From Kibdelosporangium sp. MJ126-NF4 (GTDB lineage: Bacteria; Actinomycetota; Actinomycetes; Mycobacteriales; Pseudonocardiaceae), in the NCBI RefSeq assembly GCF_000826545.1, contig NZ_CDME01000008.1, positions 1,532,379 through 1,596,378 of the forward strand: 64,000 nt of DNA, in the 5' to 3' direction. The position numbers were made by a program, and so were the translations under genes. Below are positions 17,760-27,785 of the stretch, piece after piece (the first letter of the stretch is position 1; every line of letters starts with the position of its first letter). A model generated the notes under the pieces. The model had not been told where the DNA came from. It did not search any database and saw only the letters and a program-made list of their open reading frames with translations.

Positions 17760-18514
17760 CCCTCGACGATGGTCAAAGTGGTCGGATCCAGGCCGCCATC
17801 GGTGATCGCGTGGGCGACTTCGCGCTGCGTGCGCCGGTTTCGGCGGGCGTATTCGGCCAGCGCGGCGCGGGCCGCTGCGGGATTGATGTCGAGCGTCCCG
17901 GCGATCAGCCCGACTGCCTGATCGAGCTGGACCCGGTCGTTGAAGGCGGCCAGTGTTCGCTCCGCGACCCGGTTCGCGCGTTGGCTTCCGGGTTCCTGCA
18001 CCAGGCCGAGCACCGCCAGATCGGAGATCATCTGAGCCAGGTGTGACTCGTCCGTTGTCAGCACCGTTCGTTCGGTGTACAGCAGGTTCAGCCCACCGAT
18101 GGCGTGCCCGTCCAACCGCAGTGGCACCGCGACCACCGCCTGATAGCCGATCTCCAGCGCGGCCGGGACGAAATCGGGCCAACGCGACCGCTCGCTGCGC
18201 AGGTCGGGCACGCTGATGACAGTCGCGGTGACGATGCAGTCGACGCACGGCCCCTGCTCGGTCTGGGTTTGCAGGAGCTCCACGAACCGAGCCGGTTCGT
18301 CCGATGCGGACACGACCTCGATGCCGCCCCGTGGATCGGCCAGCATCACCCCTGTGGCGTTCGCACGCAGCAGCCTGGCACCGGTGTCGGTGACCAACTG
18401 CAGGACCGTGGTGGCGTCGGGATTGCCGACCAGGCGGGACGTGATCTCGGCCAGGGCGACCGTCAACTGCTGGCCGTGGGTGTCGGGCACGCCACCGAGC
18501 ATACGGTCGGTCAC
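17756..18514 (-). CDS. GAF-ANTAR regulator 2
   Basis: The start is placed at the GTG at 18514 because GGAGGA lies 4 bp upstream; this gives 252 residues. An upstream in-frame ATG at 18553 would overlap the preceding gene and has no good site. The GAF domain spans about 25-175 (TEQGPCVDCIVTATVISVPDL, RWPDFVPAALEIGYQAVVAVPL). The ANTAR domain spans about 190-245 (RVQLDQAVGLIAGTLDINPAAA). It is translated just after regulator 3 on the minus strand with 22 bp between them, so the two form an operon. Confidence 0.88.
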   Translation of the reverse strand: MTDRMLGGVPDTHGQQLTVALAEITSRLVGNPDATTVLQLVTDTGARLLRANATGVMLADPRGGIEVVSASDEPARFVELLQTQTEQGPCVDCIVTATVISVPDLRSERSRWPDFVPAALEIGYQAVVAVPLRLDGHAIGGLNLLYTERTVLTTDESHLAQMISDLAVLGLVQEPGSQRANRVAERTLAAFNDRVQLDQAVGLIAGTLDINPAAARAALAEYARRNRRTQREVAHAITDGGLDPTTLTIVEG

Positions 18515-18536
18515 TGTTCCTCCAGGTACTGGCGGT

Positions 18537-19283
18537 TCACTCGGCAAGCTCATCCAGCGGGAGGCGGCGCTCGAGGACGTCCCGTGCCACGTCCAGTACC
18601 GACCGACCTTCGGCGAAGGCGTGCGCGCGCAACCGGCTGAACGCGTCGTTCAGGTCGATCTTCAGCTGTGCGGCGAGCATGCCGGTGGCCACGTTGACAT
18701 CCTGGAACGAGGTCACCGGCCGCGGTGCGAAGGCATGCCCGGTCCGCTCGGCGTTGCCCGCCTGCCGCAGCAGACTCGCAGTAGCCAGTTCCGCGACCAG
18801 TGCCGTGTCGTTGATCGCGTCCTGTGTCAGCGCGCCCGCGTGGCGGCGAACGAACTCCAGGGTGCCCATTTTGATCGCTCCCACGCGCAGCGGGAACGCC
18901 AACACGGCGACGACACCCGCGGCCAGCGCCATCTCGGTGAACCCGGGCCAGCGCTCCTGCTCGGATGCCAGGTCGGACACCAGTACCGGCCTGCCGTCGG
19001 TGAAGGCCTCAACGCCGGGTCCTTCGCCGACGGTGTACTGCGACTCCGCCAAACCAGCGGCCCAAGCGTCGCTCGCGCCGAGCACTTCCTGCGCGCGAGC
19101 AGAGCCCCGCAACGTCAGGATCGCGGCGTCCACGCCGGGCAGCACTTCCACGGACACGACGCATACCGTTTGCGCCCATCCGTTGCCTCCCGGGGCATCG
19201 GTGTGCTCGGCGATCACTCGCCGCAGCCGCTCCCGACGCTGCCCGTCCAACGCCCCGATCCCCTTCGTCGTGTCCTGCCGCAC
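18537..19283 (-). CDS. GAF-ANTAR regulator 3
   Basis: The protein has 248 residues. The GAF domain covers about 30-170, with YTVGEGPGVEAFTDGRPVLVSDL and WPGFTEMALAAGVVAVLAFPL. The ANTAR domain covers about 185-240 and reads FQDVNVATGMLAAQLKIDLNDAFSRLRAHA. The ANTAR Lys of the usual AKG is replaced (VATGML), so RNA binding may differ from regulator 1. It is first in a two-gene minus-strand operon with regulator 2. Confidence 0.87.
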   Translation of the reverse strand: MRQDTTKGIGALDGQRRERLRRVIAEHTDAPGGNGWAQTVCVVSVEVLPGVDAAILTLRGSARAQEVLGASDAWAAGLAESQYTVGEGPGVEAFTDGRPVLVSDLASEQERWPGFTEMALAAGVVAVLAFPLRVGAIKMGTLEFVRRHAGALTQDAINDTALVAELATASLLRQAGNAERTGHAFAPRPVTSFQDVNVATGMLAAQLKIDLNDAFSRLRAHAFAEGRSVLDVARDVLERRLPLDELAE

Positions 19284-19369
19284 ACGAATCCTAGAGGCTG
19301 GCGGCCGACGGGGCCTTGTCGAGTGCGGCAGGTCAGCGAGCCGCTACATCGACAGGCCATAGCAGGACT

Positions 19370-20038
19370 TCACAGGATGGCGTACGCGGCGACGAGGTCG
19401 TTGACGAAGTCACCATAGGCGTCGTCACGGTTGTCGGCACGCAACACCGCTGACGGGTGCACGGTCGCCGTCGCCTTCGCAGTCGAGTCAGGGAGGTCGA
19501 AGAACTCGCCGCGGTGCCGCGTCACCAGGAACGACGGACCCAGCAAAGCCTTGGCAGCGACCGAACCCAGACACACCACCAACTCCGGCTTGACCTCGTC
19601 GAGCTCGCCGAGCAGCCACGGGCGGCACGCCACCACCTCGGTCCTGTTCGGCGTCTTGTGAATCCGGCGCTTGCCGCGTTCGGTGAACTTGAAATGCTTC
19701 ACCGCATTGGTCAGGTACACGTCGGTCCGCTCAATTCCCGCGTCGTGCATGGCGCGGTCCAGCAAACGGCCGGCCGGGCCGACGAACGGCGCACCCTTCC
19801 GGTCCTCCTGGTCTCCGGGAGTCTCACCGACCAACACCATCCGCGCGCGGGCAGGGCCCTCGCCGAACACTGTCTGGGTGGCATCCTTGTACAGGTCGCA
19901 GTTCCGGCAGGCGCACGCTTCCTTCCGCAGCTTCGTCAGGCTCATGGGGTGGGAATACCCGGGCGGTCTGGTGATCATTCCGGCTGACGCGGCCTTCACC
20001 TGACCGGGCGGTGCCAGGACGGAACGGTCCGGTGACAT
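19370..20038 (-). CDS. udgX: UdgX-type uracil-DNA glycosylase
   Basis: The start is placed at the ATG at 20038, with GAGG 5 bp upstream; a longer GTG start at 20053 is possible. This gives 222 residues. It is a family-4-like uracil-DNA glycosylase with the four-Cys [4Fe-4S] pattern (CACRNC near the N-terminus), motif 1 GETPGDQEDRKGAPFVGPAG and the UdgX-specific loop KRRIHKTP. Known UdgX proteins use the His in that loop to form an irreversible covalent bond with the abasic sugar after excising uracil. VHPSAVLR forms the late motif. It acts in DNA uracil repair or marking. Confidence 0.93.
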   Translation of the reverse strand: MSPDRSVLAPPGQVKAASAGMITRPPGYSHPMSLTKLRKEACACRNCDLYKDATQTVFGEGPARARMVLVGETPGDQEDRKGAPFVGPAGRLLDRAMHDAGIERTDVYLTNAVKHFKFTERGKRRIHKTPNRTEVVACRPWLLGELDEVKPELVVCLGSVAAKALLGPSFLVTRHRGEFFDLPDSTAKATATVHPSAVLRADNRDDAYGDFVNDLVAAYAIL

Positions 20039-20328
20039 GACGACCTCGTCCACGTCGTCGGCGACGGATCATCCGGGTAATAAAGGCCGGGCCTGTTTTT
20101 GGCAGGCTGCTGACAAGTTTTTTTGTTGATCATTCTGAACCGATACGACGTGATCGAGGGCTTGAACCAAATCCTACGTCGACGTAACCTACTTACTGGT
20201 AGCTTCATTTTCGGGCATACGAAGTTTTGCCGCGCCATCTTTCGGCTTCGCCGATTACCCGAACCTGGGGATCGTATTCGGAATTATGCGCTTTCGTTGT
20301 GGCGCGATCAGAGCTGAGGAGGTTTTGC

Positions 20329-21513
20329 ATGTCAGACCGTTTACGTTTCTCGTGGCGAAGAATCGGTGCGATCGCCGTCGCCGCCGTGGTCGTGGCGAGC
20401 ATGACGGCGTCCACGGGATCGGCCGCCGCCAGCCCGGCGGTTTTCGGGGAGATAACCAAGAATCTCACCTACAGGTGCACGTTCCCGCTGGTCGGTCCGC
20501 AGGATGTCACGGCAACGGTCCGCATCACGTTGCCGGATGCCGGGCAGGCAGGCGTGCGCATCGTGCCGAGCGACCTGTCCATCGACGCCGAACTGAGTGC
20601 GAGCATCGTGGGGGCTCTGCGTTCCTTCCAGACCCATCACGCCGAGGGCACCGCGGTCGCGGACGTGGACACGGCATACGACGGCAAACAGCTCACCCTC
20701 GGCCTGCCAGGCCTGAAGATCCCCAGGAAGGACATTCCGCCCAGTGGCACGCTGAAGCTGACGATCACCGGGGCGATGCCGGACTTCGTCGTGTACAAGG
20801 CCGGGTCGCTGAATCTCGGGGCGGGCGCCCAGTTCAACGCGAAAGTGGACACCCGTAAAGCGGACAACACGCCGACCGCGCTCGGCATTCTGAACGTGCC
20901 GTGCGTTGTGAAGGCGACGACGCCACCGCAGGATGTGCTCTTCGCCAACATTCCGATCTCGAGCTCGCCCGTCGAGATGGCCGCGGGTCGTGTCGACTCA
21001 CCGATGGGTGACATCAGCAAGACTCTGACCTACTCGTGCGTGTTCCCGGATCCGGTGGGCACCCAGGATGTCACCGGCACGCTGACCGGTACCATTCCCG
21101 ACTCGGGCAAGGTGGGGCAGCGGATGCAGATCACGAACCTGAAGATCGGCGCCGCGCTCAACGACGCGATCACGAACGAGTTGCGCGCACGCGAGGTGGC
21201 CTCCGTCGGTGGCAGTGGCAGGGCGGATGTGGACGCTGATTTCGAGGGCACCCGGCTGACGATTGGTATCCCGGGCGCGGTCGCACCGATCGCGGTGCCC
21301 GCCACCGGGCCGATGACCGGCACGATCACACCGGACACGCCGAGCCTGATCTTTCGGCAGCCCGGCACGGTCAACGTCGCCGCGGGACAGGGACTCAACG
21401 GCCGGATCGACGGGTTCAAGGCCGATGGCTCCAGCGCAGGTCAGTTGCCACTGACCTGCACCGTGGCGCCCGGCCAGGACCCACACGTCGCCTCCGTTCC
21501 GATCACCGCGTGA
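20329..21513 (+). CDS. Secreted two-repeat DUF6801 protein
   Basis: The ATG at 20329 follows GAGGAGG with 6 bp spacing and gives 394 residues; longer frames upstream have no such site. A Sec signal peptide ends near residue 40. Two ~160-residue repeats follow, each opening with LTYRCTFPLVGPQDVTAT / LTYSCVFPDPVGTQDVTGT, and each bearing one Cys near the start and one near the end (a likely disulfide). This fits DUF6801 (beta-sandwich, cell-surface) proteins of actinobacteria. Function is unknown. Upstream DNA is unusually AT-rich and probably holds the promoter. Confidence 0.82.
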   Translation: MSDRLRFSWRRIGAIAVAAVVVASMTASTGSAAASPAVFGEITKNLTYRCTFPLVGPQDVTATVRITLPDAGQAGVRIVPSDLSIDAELSASIVGALRSFQTHHAEGTAVADVDTAYDGKQLTLGLPGLKIPRKDIPPSGTLKLTITGAMPDFVVYKAGSLNLGAGAQFNAKVDTRKADNTPTALGILNVPCVVKATTPPQDVLFANIPISSSPVEMAAGRVDSPMGDISKTLTYSCVFPDPVGTQDVTGTLTGTIPDSGKVGQRMQITNLKIGAALNDAITNELRAREVASVGGSGRADVDADFEGTRLTIGIPGAVAPIAVPATGPMTGTITPDTPSLIFRQPGTVNVAAGQGLNGRIDGFKADGSSAGQLPLTCTVAPGQDPHVASVPITA

Positions 21514-21520
21514 CCAGTGG

Positions 21521-21562
21521 TTGGCTTCGCGCTCCCGGCCGTTGCCGGGAGTGCGAGGCCAA
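21521..21562. terminator. Bidirectional stem-loop between convergent genes
   Basis: An 18-bp stem with two mismatches (21521-21538 against 21545-21562) encloses a 6-nt loop. It lies between the convergent DUF6801 and sugar-oxidase-like genes and could serve both strands. Confidence 0.7.
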
Positions 21563-21600
21563 CGCTGTCGCCGAGAAGGTTTTGTTCGCCGTCAGATCCG

Positions 21601-24564
21601 TCAGATCCGTTCGATCCAGATGGTGCGGAATCGCGGGTTGGCACCGGGATCCCCGTGATCCTGCAGCTTGATCTGGCCAGGGGCCGGGTCTTCCGGCTTG
21701 CCCGCACCGGTCGGGCCGTCGATGGCCACGTTCCTGTGCACCAGCGTTCCGTTCCACCACACAGTCATCCGCGCGTTCTGCACCTTCTTGCCCGCACTGT
21801 CGAAGCGCGCCGCGTGGAACTCGATGTCGTAGGTCTGCCACGTGCGCGTCGGCCCCGCGGCGTTGACGTCCGGCGCCTTCTTCAGGTAGATGGAACCGGC
21901 GCCGTTGAGCTCCGGAGGCCGCCCGAAGGACTCCAGCACCTGTAGTTCGTAACTCTCGTAGATGTACACGCCGCTGTTGCCGCGAGCCTGTCCGGTGACC
22001 TCCGGCGGGTGGTCCGGCTCGTACCACTCGACGTGCATGCGGAAGTCACCGAACCGTTCCTTCGTGCGGATGTCACCGCCCACCGACTCCATCGACCCGT
22101 CCGCGACGGGCCATCTCGCCGGGCCGCCGGATGTCGCCTCCCACGCGTCGAGGTTGGTGCCGTCGAACAACGTGACCCGGTTCGCTGGGGACAGGGTGAT
22201 CTTGTCCAGGTTCACGTGCCCGGTGTCGGTGGGCTCGTAGACGTAGGAGATGGTGTTCGGGCCTGGGCGCAGCGTCACCGTCTGCACGTGAGTCGCCCAC
22301 TTGTCCCAGCTGCCGGTGGCGGCGAGCCAGATCTGTTTCTCCTTCTTGCCGTTGACGTACAGGCTCATCGACTTCGACACCGGGTTCGGGCTGGGGTTCG
22401 GGCCGTTCGCGTACCGCAGTGCGATGTCGTGACGACCGGCCCGCTCGGGCACGACGGCGAACGTGGTGGTGCTGCCCGGCTCCCAGTTGCGGTCGACGAA
22501 ACCGGCGCCCGAATAGCCGGTGTGGTTGGTGTTCCACCCGGTCCCGCCGGTCAGTCGCGCGGACTCCGCCTCGTACTCCGGCGGCGCAGGCGTCCCGTCG
22601 GGCAACCGGTTGAGCGTGTACCACGCCTCGGTGCTCCACAACTCCGCACCGGACACAGAGCTGAACGGACGCGGCGAACGCAGGTACACCACGCGGCCCG
22701 GCTTCAGACCCGCGATCCTCAGCGTCACCTTCCTGCGATCCGGTGACAGCGTCGCCGCGGTGACGCCGAGGGTCTCCTCGTCGACCTTCGGCCCGCCGTA
22801 CTGGGGCGTTGGCACGTACCGCCACTGTTGGGCCTTGTACTTCGCGGCGAGGTCCTTCGCGGTCCCGTCCGACAGAGGCTGCGTGTACTCCAGCTCGAAA
22901 CCGCCGCTGACCGCCCGCATCATGTGGATGTCGAACGCGTCCGCGTTGTCGAGGCTGAGCTTCTGCAAGCCGTGCTTGAGTTTGCCCGCCTGTCCCCAGT
23001 TGCCTTCCCAGCCGATCCCGCCGGTGTAGATCGCGCCGTCCGGACCGAGGCTGATCCGGCTCACCCCGGACTCAAGCCCTTGCGTCATACGGAACACCGC
23101 GCCCTGGTACTCGCCGCCGACCTTCTCCAGGAACGCGCGTTGCAGGCCGCCGTAGGTCACGTCACCGAACACCATCTGACCCGCGAACACGCCGTCGGGC
23201 AGGACGATCGGGTTGCTGGGCGAGTTGGAGATCTCGTTGTGCGGCAACCACAGCACCGGTTCAGTCACCGGTTGACTGTCGTACGGTCCACTCGGATTCG
23301 TGTAGTGGTTGTAGAAGGCGCGCTGCTTGACACGCACCAGTTTCGAGGCCGGTATGTACATGCCCTGGTTGTCGGTGACGAAGACGTCCCCTTCCGGTCC
23401 CCAGCCAAGGCCGTTGGGCGTGCGCAGTCCACCAGCCACATAGGACACTTCGCCGGTGATCCTGTCGATCCTGAGTGTGCTGCCCCGGTTGGGCACGGGC
23501 TGCGGGTTGGCGGTCGCGCCACCGGGGACCATCGCGATGCCGGTGGTGACGTGGAAGTATCCGTCCTTGTACAGCAGGCCGAACGCGAACTCGTGGTAGT
23601 TGCCGCCGAACGGCCAGGTCGCGATCTTGCGGTACTCGTCGGCGACCTCGTCGCCGGTTTTGTCGACCAGCGCGGTCAACTGGTGCTTCTCGGACACGTA
23701 GACCGTGCCGTCGACGTACTTGAGCCCCATCGGCTCCCGCAGGCCGTGCGCGATCCGCTTCATGGTCACCTTCGCGGGATCGGTGTTGCCCGTGACGCCG
23801 CTGAGCAAGTACACCTCGCCGAGCACGGTCAGCCGGTCGCCGCCCCAGGTGGAGATGGCCAGCCTGCCGTCCGGTAGCCAGTCCATGCCGGTGACCTGCG
23901 GCTCGAAGCCCGCTGGGCGCAGGTTCGTCAGCTTGTAGTCCGGGTGCACACCGGTCAGCGGCAGACCGTCGCCGGGAGAGTCCGCGACGCCCTCGCATTG
24001 CTTGCGGCCGGGCGAGGTGACGCGGACGACGTCGGCGTCGGTGCTCAGCGCCGAGTTCGGCACGAGGCTGTACGCGGTCGCGCCCGGTGGCCGCCATTCG
24101 AGCTTCAGCCGTTGGTCGAAATCGGCGTCGAAATGGTCGATGCGCAGCGCGTGATGGCCTGCGGTCAGCTGAACCGAACCGTCCTTCGGCGTGGCACCGT
24201 GACGGCCGGGATGGTCGATCACCTGGGTGCCGTCGAGCAGGAACCGGGCGCCATCGTCACTCGTGAGCCGAAAGCCATAGGTCCCGGCACTGGAGACGTG
24301 AAGGTAAGCGCTTACTTCGGTGGCAAAACGATCAGCGAGCCCGAAGTCCGCGTTGCTTGACCAGTCAATTGTCGGCATCAGCTTGTCGACGTTGGGCGTC
24401 TGGCCTGGCTTGAGCTTGCAGTAGTCGGTCAGGGGTGCCTGCACGTCGAACACGCGCAGCGTCACACCCGGTTCCTGAGGCGGGATGTCAGCCTGGGCGG
24501 ACGCCGGGACCGGGATCAGGGGAAGCGCGATGACAGCGGCAAGCAGGGCGGCGACTGGCGGCAT
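21601..24564 (-). CDS. Secreted PA14 / sorbosone-dehydrogenase-like / CBM / DUF1080 protein
   Basis: The start is placed at the ATG at 24564, 8 bp after AAGGAGGTAG; this gives 987 residues with a signal peptide (about 1-23). In order: a PA14-like domain (about 35-170; FRLTSDDGARFLLDGTQVIDH), a six-bladed glucose/sorbosone dehydrogenase-like beta-propeller (about 200-570; GMDWLPDGRLAISTWGG, TPNGLGWGPEGDVFVTDNQG), a CBM6/35-type carbohydrate-binding module (about 660-800; YEAESARLTGG) and a C-terminal DUF1080/3-keto-disaccharide hydrolase-like domain (about 805-987; LFDGTNLDAWEA, NSGVYI, LQDHG). It is probably a wall-bound or extracellular enzyme for oxidised sugars. The domain set is known mainly in planctomycetes and actinobacteria. 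Confidence 0.85.
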   Translation of the reverse strand: MPPVAALLAAVIALPLIPVPASAQADIPPQEPGVTLRVFDVQAPLTDYCKLKPGQTPNVDKLMPTIDWSSNADFGLADRFATEVSAYLHVSSAGTYGFRLTSDDGARFLLDGTQVIDHPGRHGATPKDGSVQLTAGHHALRIDHFDADFDQRLKLEWRPPGATAYSLVPNSALSTDADVVRVTSPGRKQCEGVADSPGDGLPLTGVHPDYKLTNLRPAGFEPQVTGMDWLPDGRLAISTWGGDRLTVLGEVYLLSGVTGNTDPAKVTMKRIAHGLREPMGLKYVDGTVYVSEKHQLTALVDKTGDEVADEYRKIATWPFGGNYHEFAFGLLYKDGYFHVTTGIAMVPGGATANPQPVPNRGSTLRIDRITGEVSYVAGGLRTPNGLGWGPEGDVFVTDNQGMYIPASKLVRVKQRAFYNHYTNPSGPYDSQPVTEPVLWLPHNEISNSPSNPIVLPDGVFAGQMVFGDVTYGGLQRAFLEKVGGEYQGAVFRMTQGLESGVSRISLGPDGAIYTGGIGWEGNWGQAGKLKHGLQKLSLDNADAFDIHMMRAVSGGFELEYTQPLSDGTAKDLAAKYKAQQWRYVPTPQYGGPKVDEETLGVTAATLSPDRRKVTLRIAGLKPGRVVYLRSPRPFSSVSGAELWSTEAWYTLNRLPDGTPAPPEYEAESARLTGGTGWNTNHTGYSGAGFVDRNWEPGSTTTFAVVPERAGRHDIALRYANGPNPSPNPVSKSMSLYVNGKKEKQIWLAATGSWDKWATHVQTVTLRPGPNTISYVYEPTDTGHVNLDKITLSPANRVTLFDGTNLDAWEATSGGPARWPVADGSMESVGGDIRTKERFGDFRMHVEWYEPDHPPEVTGQARGNSGVYIYESYELQVLESFGRPPELNGAGSIYLKKAPDVNAAGPTRTWQTYDIEFHAARFDSAGKKVQNARMTVWWNGTLVHRNVAIDGPTGAGKPEDPAPGQIKLQDHGDPGANPRFRTIWIERI

Positions 24565-24759
24565 GGCGGGGCTACCTCCTTGGGGCCGACGACGCGGCCC
24601 ACGCCCCTTCGCGTGACGACCACGTCCGTCACAGAAGAAGACAACTTCAGTCACAAGTCAACAAAAGAACTGTGGAATTGTGTGAAAGTCCGCCAGTTGT
24701 CGCAACCAAACGACCAAAGCTAACGGTGTATGCGGCCAGAAGGGTGAACGCAACGCTGG

Positions 24760-27308
24760 TCAGGGTGTGAGGCCCAGCTCGCTGGCTCGTGCTGCTGCGG
24801 CGCGGGTGCGTACGCCGAGTTTGCGCAGTATGCGGCTGACGTGGGTTTTGACGGTCTCCTCGCCGAGCACAAGCTGCCTGGCGATCTGCCGGTTGGTCGC
24901 GCCGCTGGTGAGCAGGCGCAGCACTTCGGCCTCGCGGGCTGTGAGCATCTCCTTCGCTCCTGGCACGGCGACCGGCCTGGGCACGTCGATGTCCTGGAGT
25001 TGGCGCAGCAATGTGGCCGCGAAGGGTGAGCGTTCCGCGGCGAGGTGGAGGACGGGTATGGCAGCCTTGCCCTCGATGAGGATCCGACCGGCGAGCCCGC
25101 TGCGTTCGCAGTCGGCGAGGGCGGGCGAGGCGACGCGCAGGGCCTCGTCCGGGCGTCCGCGCTCGGTGTGCAGGACCCCAATCGGATACGAGCACTGCCG
25201 TAGATGTCGACCAGTTGGAGCCGGTCCTCTTCGTCGACGGCCGCGCGGAGCAGTTCCTCGGCACGGCGATGGTTGCCGTCGGCGATGGCGATCAGGCCAT
25301 CGAGGGACAGCTTGTTCACCGTGATCGTCGGCGCTGAACCCGGTGGTGCGTCCTGTTCTCCCATCCGTGCCCGGGCCTGGCGTGCTTCGGCGAGTTGGCC
25401 CCGCAGCCATCGTGCGCGACCGATCATGAACCACGCGTTGGGGTACATGAATGACGCCCGCATCAGCAGACCGGCGTAGCGCAGCAGATCGTGGACGGTT
25501 GGCTCCAGGCTGGCCATCGATGCTCCCGTGCCGAGCAGGCGGATCGCGACCAATGAGAATCCGAGGAGTGGCGGCGCGCCACCGAAGCGTTCGTAGTCGC
25601 GCAGCACCCGTTCGGCGCTGCTCGTGGCCTGGTCCAATCGGCCACGTAGCAGGTCGACGGTGGCGGATATCCCGTCGACCTGCAAACCCGGCAGCCCGTT
25701 CGGCAACACCGGACGCGCCAGTTCTGCGAAGCGCTCGAGGTCGTCGATGCCGCCACGGATGAGGGCGAGGGTCGGCGACATGTGCGCGGCGGCGGTCATG
25801 ATGGCTGACTTGTCGACGGCCGCGTCCACTGCGGCGCCCAGTGCCTGTTCGGCGACCTCGAAGCGGCCACGGATCTGCGCCAGACGTGCCCGCGTCAGCA
25901 ACAGTCGCACGTGCAGCGTCGTGTCCAGTGGGCCGGTCAACGCCTGCTCGATGAGATTGTCGCTGGCCACCACTTCGCCCTGCAGGACAAGGCAGTCCGC
26001 CAGGCGGGCGGCCACCGCTCCGCTTGGCCCGGCGCGTTCGAACGCGTGCCGGGCGATGCCGAGGTCACCGGCCGCGAAGGCGAGATCACCGGAGAGCACG
26101 AGCAGTCCCGGCCGGTCCCGCTGGTCTTCGGGCAGCGAGTCGAGCAGTTCGCGCACGGAGGTGACGCGGCCGAGTCGCAGCAGTTCGGTCCCGGCCGACT
26201 CCAGCAGTTCGGCGGCGGCTCGCGGGTCGCCCGAGGCCAGCAGATGTCGTGCGGCGGCGACCGGGTCCTCTTCGGTGAGCGCGGCCCGCCGGTACAGGTC
26301 GGTGCGCTCCGTGGACGGCCACCTGGCCAGCCGGCGGTGCAGGAACTCCGCGAACAAGTCGTGGTAGCGGTAGACATCGCGCCCGCCCCGCTCGGTGAGG
26401 AACAGCCCACGCCCGGCGAGTTCCTCCAGCACGTCGACCGCGTCGTCCCGGCCGGTCACCGCCGCACACGCCGCACCGGACACTGTGGACAGCACCGACG
26501 TTTCGACGAGGAACCGCCGGATCTCGGGTGGTTGCTGGTCGAACACCTCCTCGGCGAGGAACGCGAAGACGTGTGCGTCACCGGTTCGTGGCGGCAGGGC
26601 CTCCCGGTTGCCTCCCCATGACGTGGCCAGCAGCCGGAGACCGGCGGCCCAGCCGTCGGTTCGGTTGTGCACCTGCGCGACCGTTTCGGCCGGTAGACCG
26701 AGCCGCAGGGACCCGTTGAGCAGGGCGTCTGCCTCGGATTCGGTGAACCGCAACTCGTGCGGACCGCGCTCGGCCAGCATTCCCCGTGCTCGCAGGCGAG
26801 CCAGCCCGAGGGGCGGATCGTGCCGCGTGGTGACCACGAAATGCAGGGTCTCCGGCGCCCACTCGACCAGGAACTCGAGCTGTGCCTGCACTGCGGGATC
26901 GGTGATCACCTCCCATTCGTCGAGCACCACGACGATGCTCGCTGACGATTCCGCGACCGCGTTCAGCAACGCGACAGCCGCACGCCGCACGTCGTGCGGG
27001 CCGCCGTTGCCTGCCAGCACCGCCGTGGACGCGGCGGCCAGGTCCGGGCCGAGAACCGCGCCGAGTCCGGTGAGGAACCGGCGGGGATCGTTGTCGTCCG
27101 CGTCCATCGACAGCCACCGGCAGGTGCCGATCTGCGGGCTCATGGCCACCATGGCGGCCAACGTTGTCTTGCCATACCCGGCCGGAGCGCTCACCACCGT
27201 CAGTGGCACCGACAGGACGGCGTGGACCAACGCCGTGACCAGGTCCGAACGATTGACCGTACCCGCCCGAAGCCGCGGGATCACGAATTTCGTGGCGGGG
27301 AACGTCAC
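24760..27308 (-). pseudogene. MalT-like LuxR-family STAND regulator, frameshifted near the 3' end
   Basis: The N-terminal part (from the ATG at 27308) is a classical MalT/AcoK-type regulator: P-loop APAGYGKTTL, Walker B VVVLDEWE, then a long TPR-like helical region. The frame breaks at the CCCC run at 25176-25179. Upstream of it the frame reads IRLGS; the correct continuation ([15 protein letters not shown]) lies in another frame and leads to an intact LuxR HTH ([40 protein letters not shown]) ending at 24760. One extra G/C in the run would restore a full ~850-residue protein. The unshifted frame instead runs to 24720 with nonsense composition and no HTH. It may be a sequencing error, a real mutation or programmed slippage. 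Confidence 0.8.
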
Positions 27309-27398
27309 CTCCCGAGCCTAGATCCCAGGGCCTGGATCCCCCGCCGATCCCCCGGACTGGGGACGCCACGAACGGCACCGCACCCGAATGCTCGGACC

Positions 27399-27785
27399 AT
27401 GACCACGGACAACCTCACCACCGTCGAACGAATCTATGACGCGTTCGCCCGCCGGGACCTGGACACGATCATGGCGGCGATGGATCCCTCGGTCACTGTC
27501 GTGCAGGACGCGCCGCTGCCCTGGGCAGGCCGCTACACCGGGCATGCCGGTCTCGCGGACTTCCTCGGCAAGCTGTTGTCGCACGTCGAAGCACGGCTGG
27601 AAGTCGGGGAGCTCGTCGCCGCAGGCGATCACATCGTCCAGATCGGACACACCAACGGCCGGGTGCTGAGTAACGGCAAGGAGTTCCACGCGCGGGAGGT
27701 GCACGTCTGGAGATTCCGGGATGGCCTCGTCACGTCATACGAGGTCCACATCGATGTCCCGCATATGCTTCACGCTCTGTCATGA
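27399..27785 (+). CDS. SnoaL-like / nuclear transport factor 2 family protein
   Basis: A 128-residue alpha+beta-barrel protein starts TTVERIYDAFARRDLDTIMAAMDPSV, with HIVQIGHTNGR and VHVWRFRDGLVTSYEVHID as the later strands. This is the SnoaL-like polyketide-cyclase/ketosteroid-isomerase fold. Such proteins catalyse isomerisations or hydrolyses of small molecules, or bind ligands; the substrate is unknown. It is divergent from the MalT-like regulator (91 bp apart), which may control it. It overlaps the next frame by ATGA, suggesting translational coupling. Confidence 0.82.
   Translation: MTTDNLTTVERIYDAFARRDLDTIMAAMDPSVTVVQDAPLPWAGRYTGHAGLADFLGKLLSHVEARLEVGELVAAGDHIVQIGHTNGRVLSNGKEFHAREVHVWRFRDGLVTSYEVHIDVPHMLHALS

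Noticed and set aside
20123..20317. 64-codon frame in the AT-rich interval before the DUF6801 gene
   Set aside because: It has no ribosome-binding site and lies where the promoter should be; low GC makes chance frames rare but does not prove coding.
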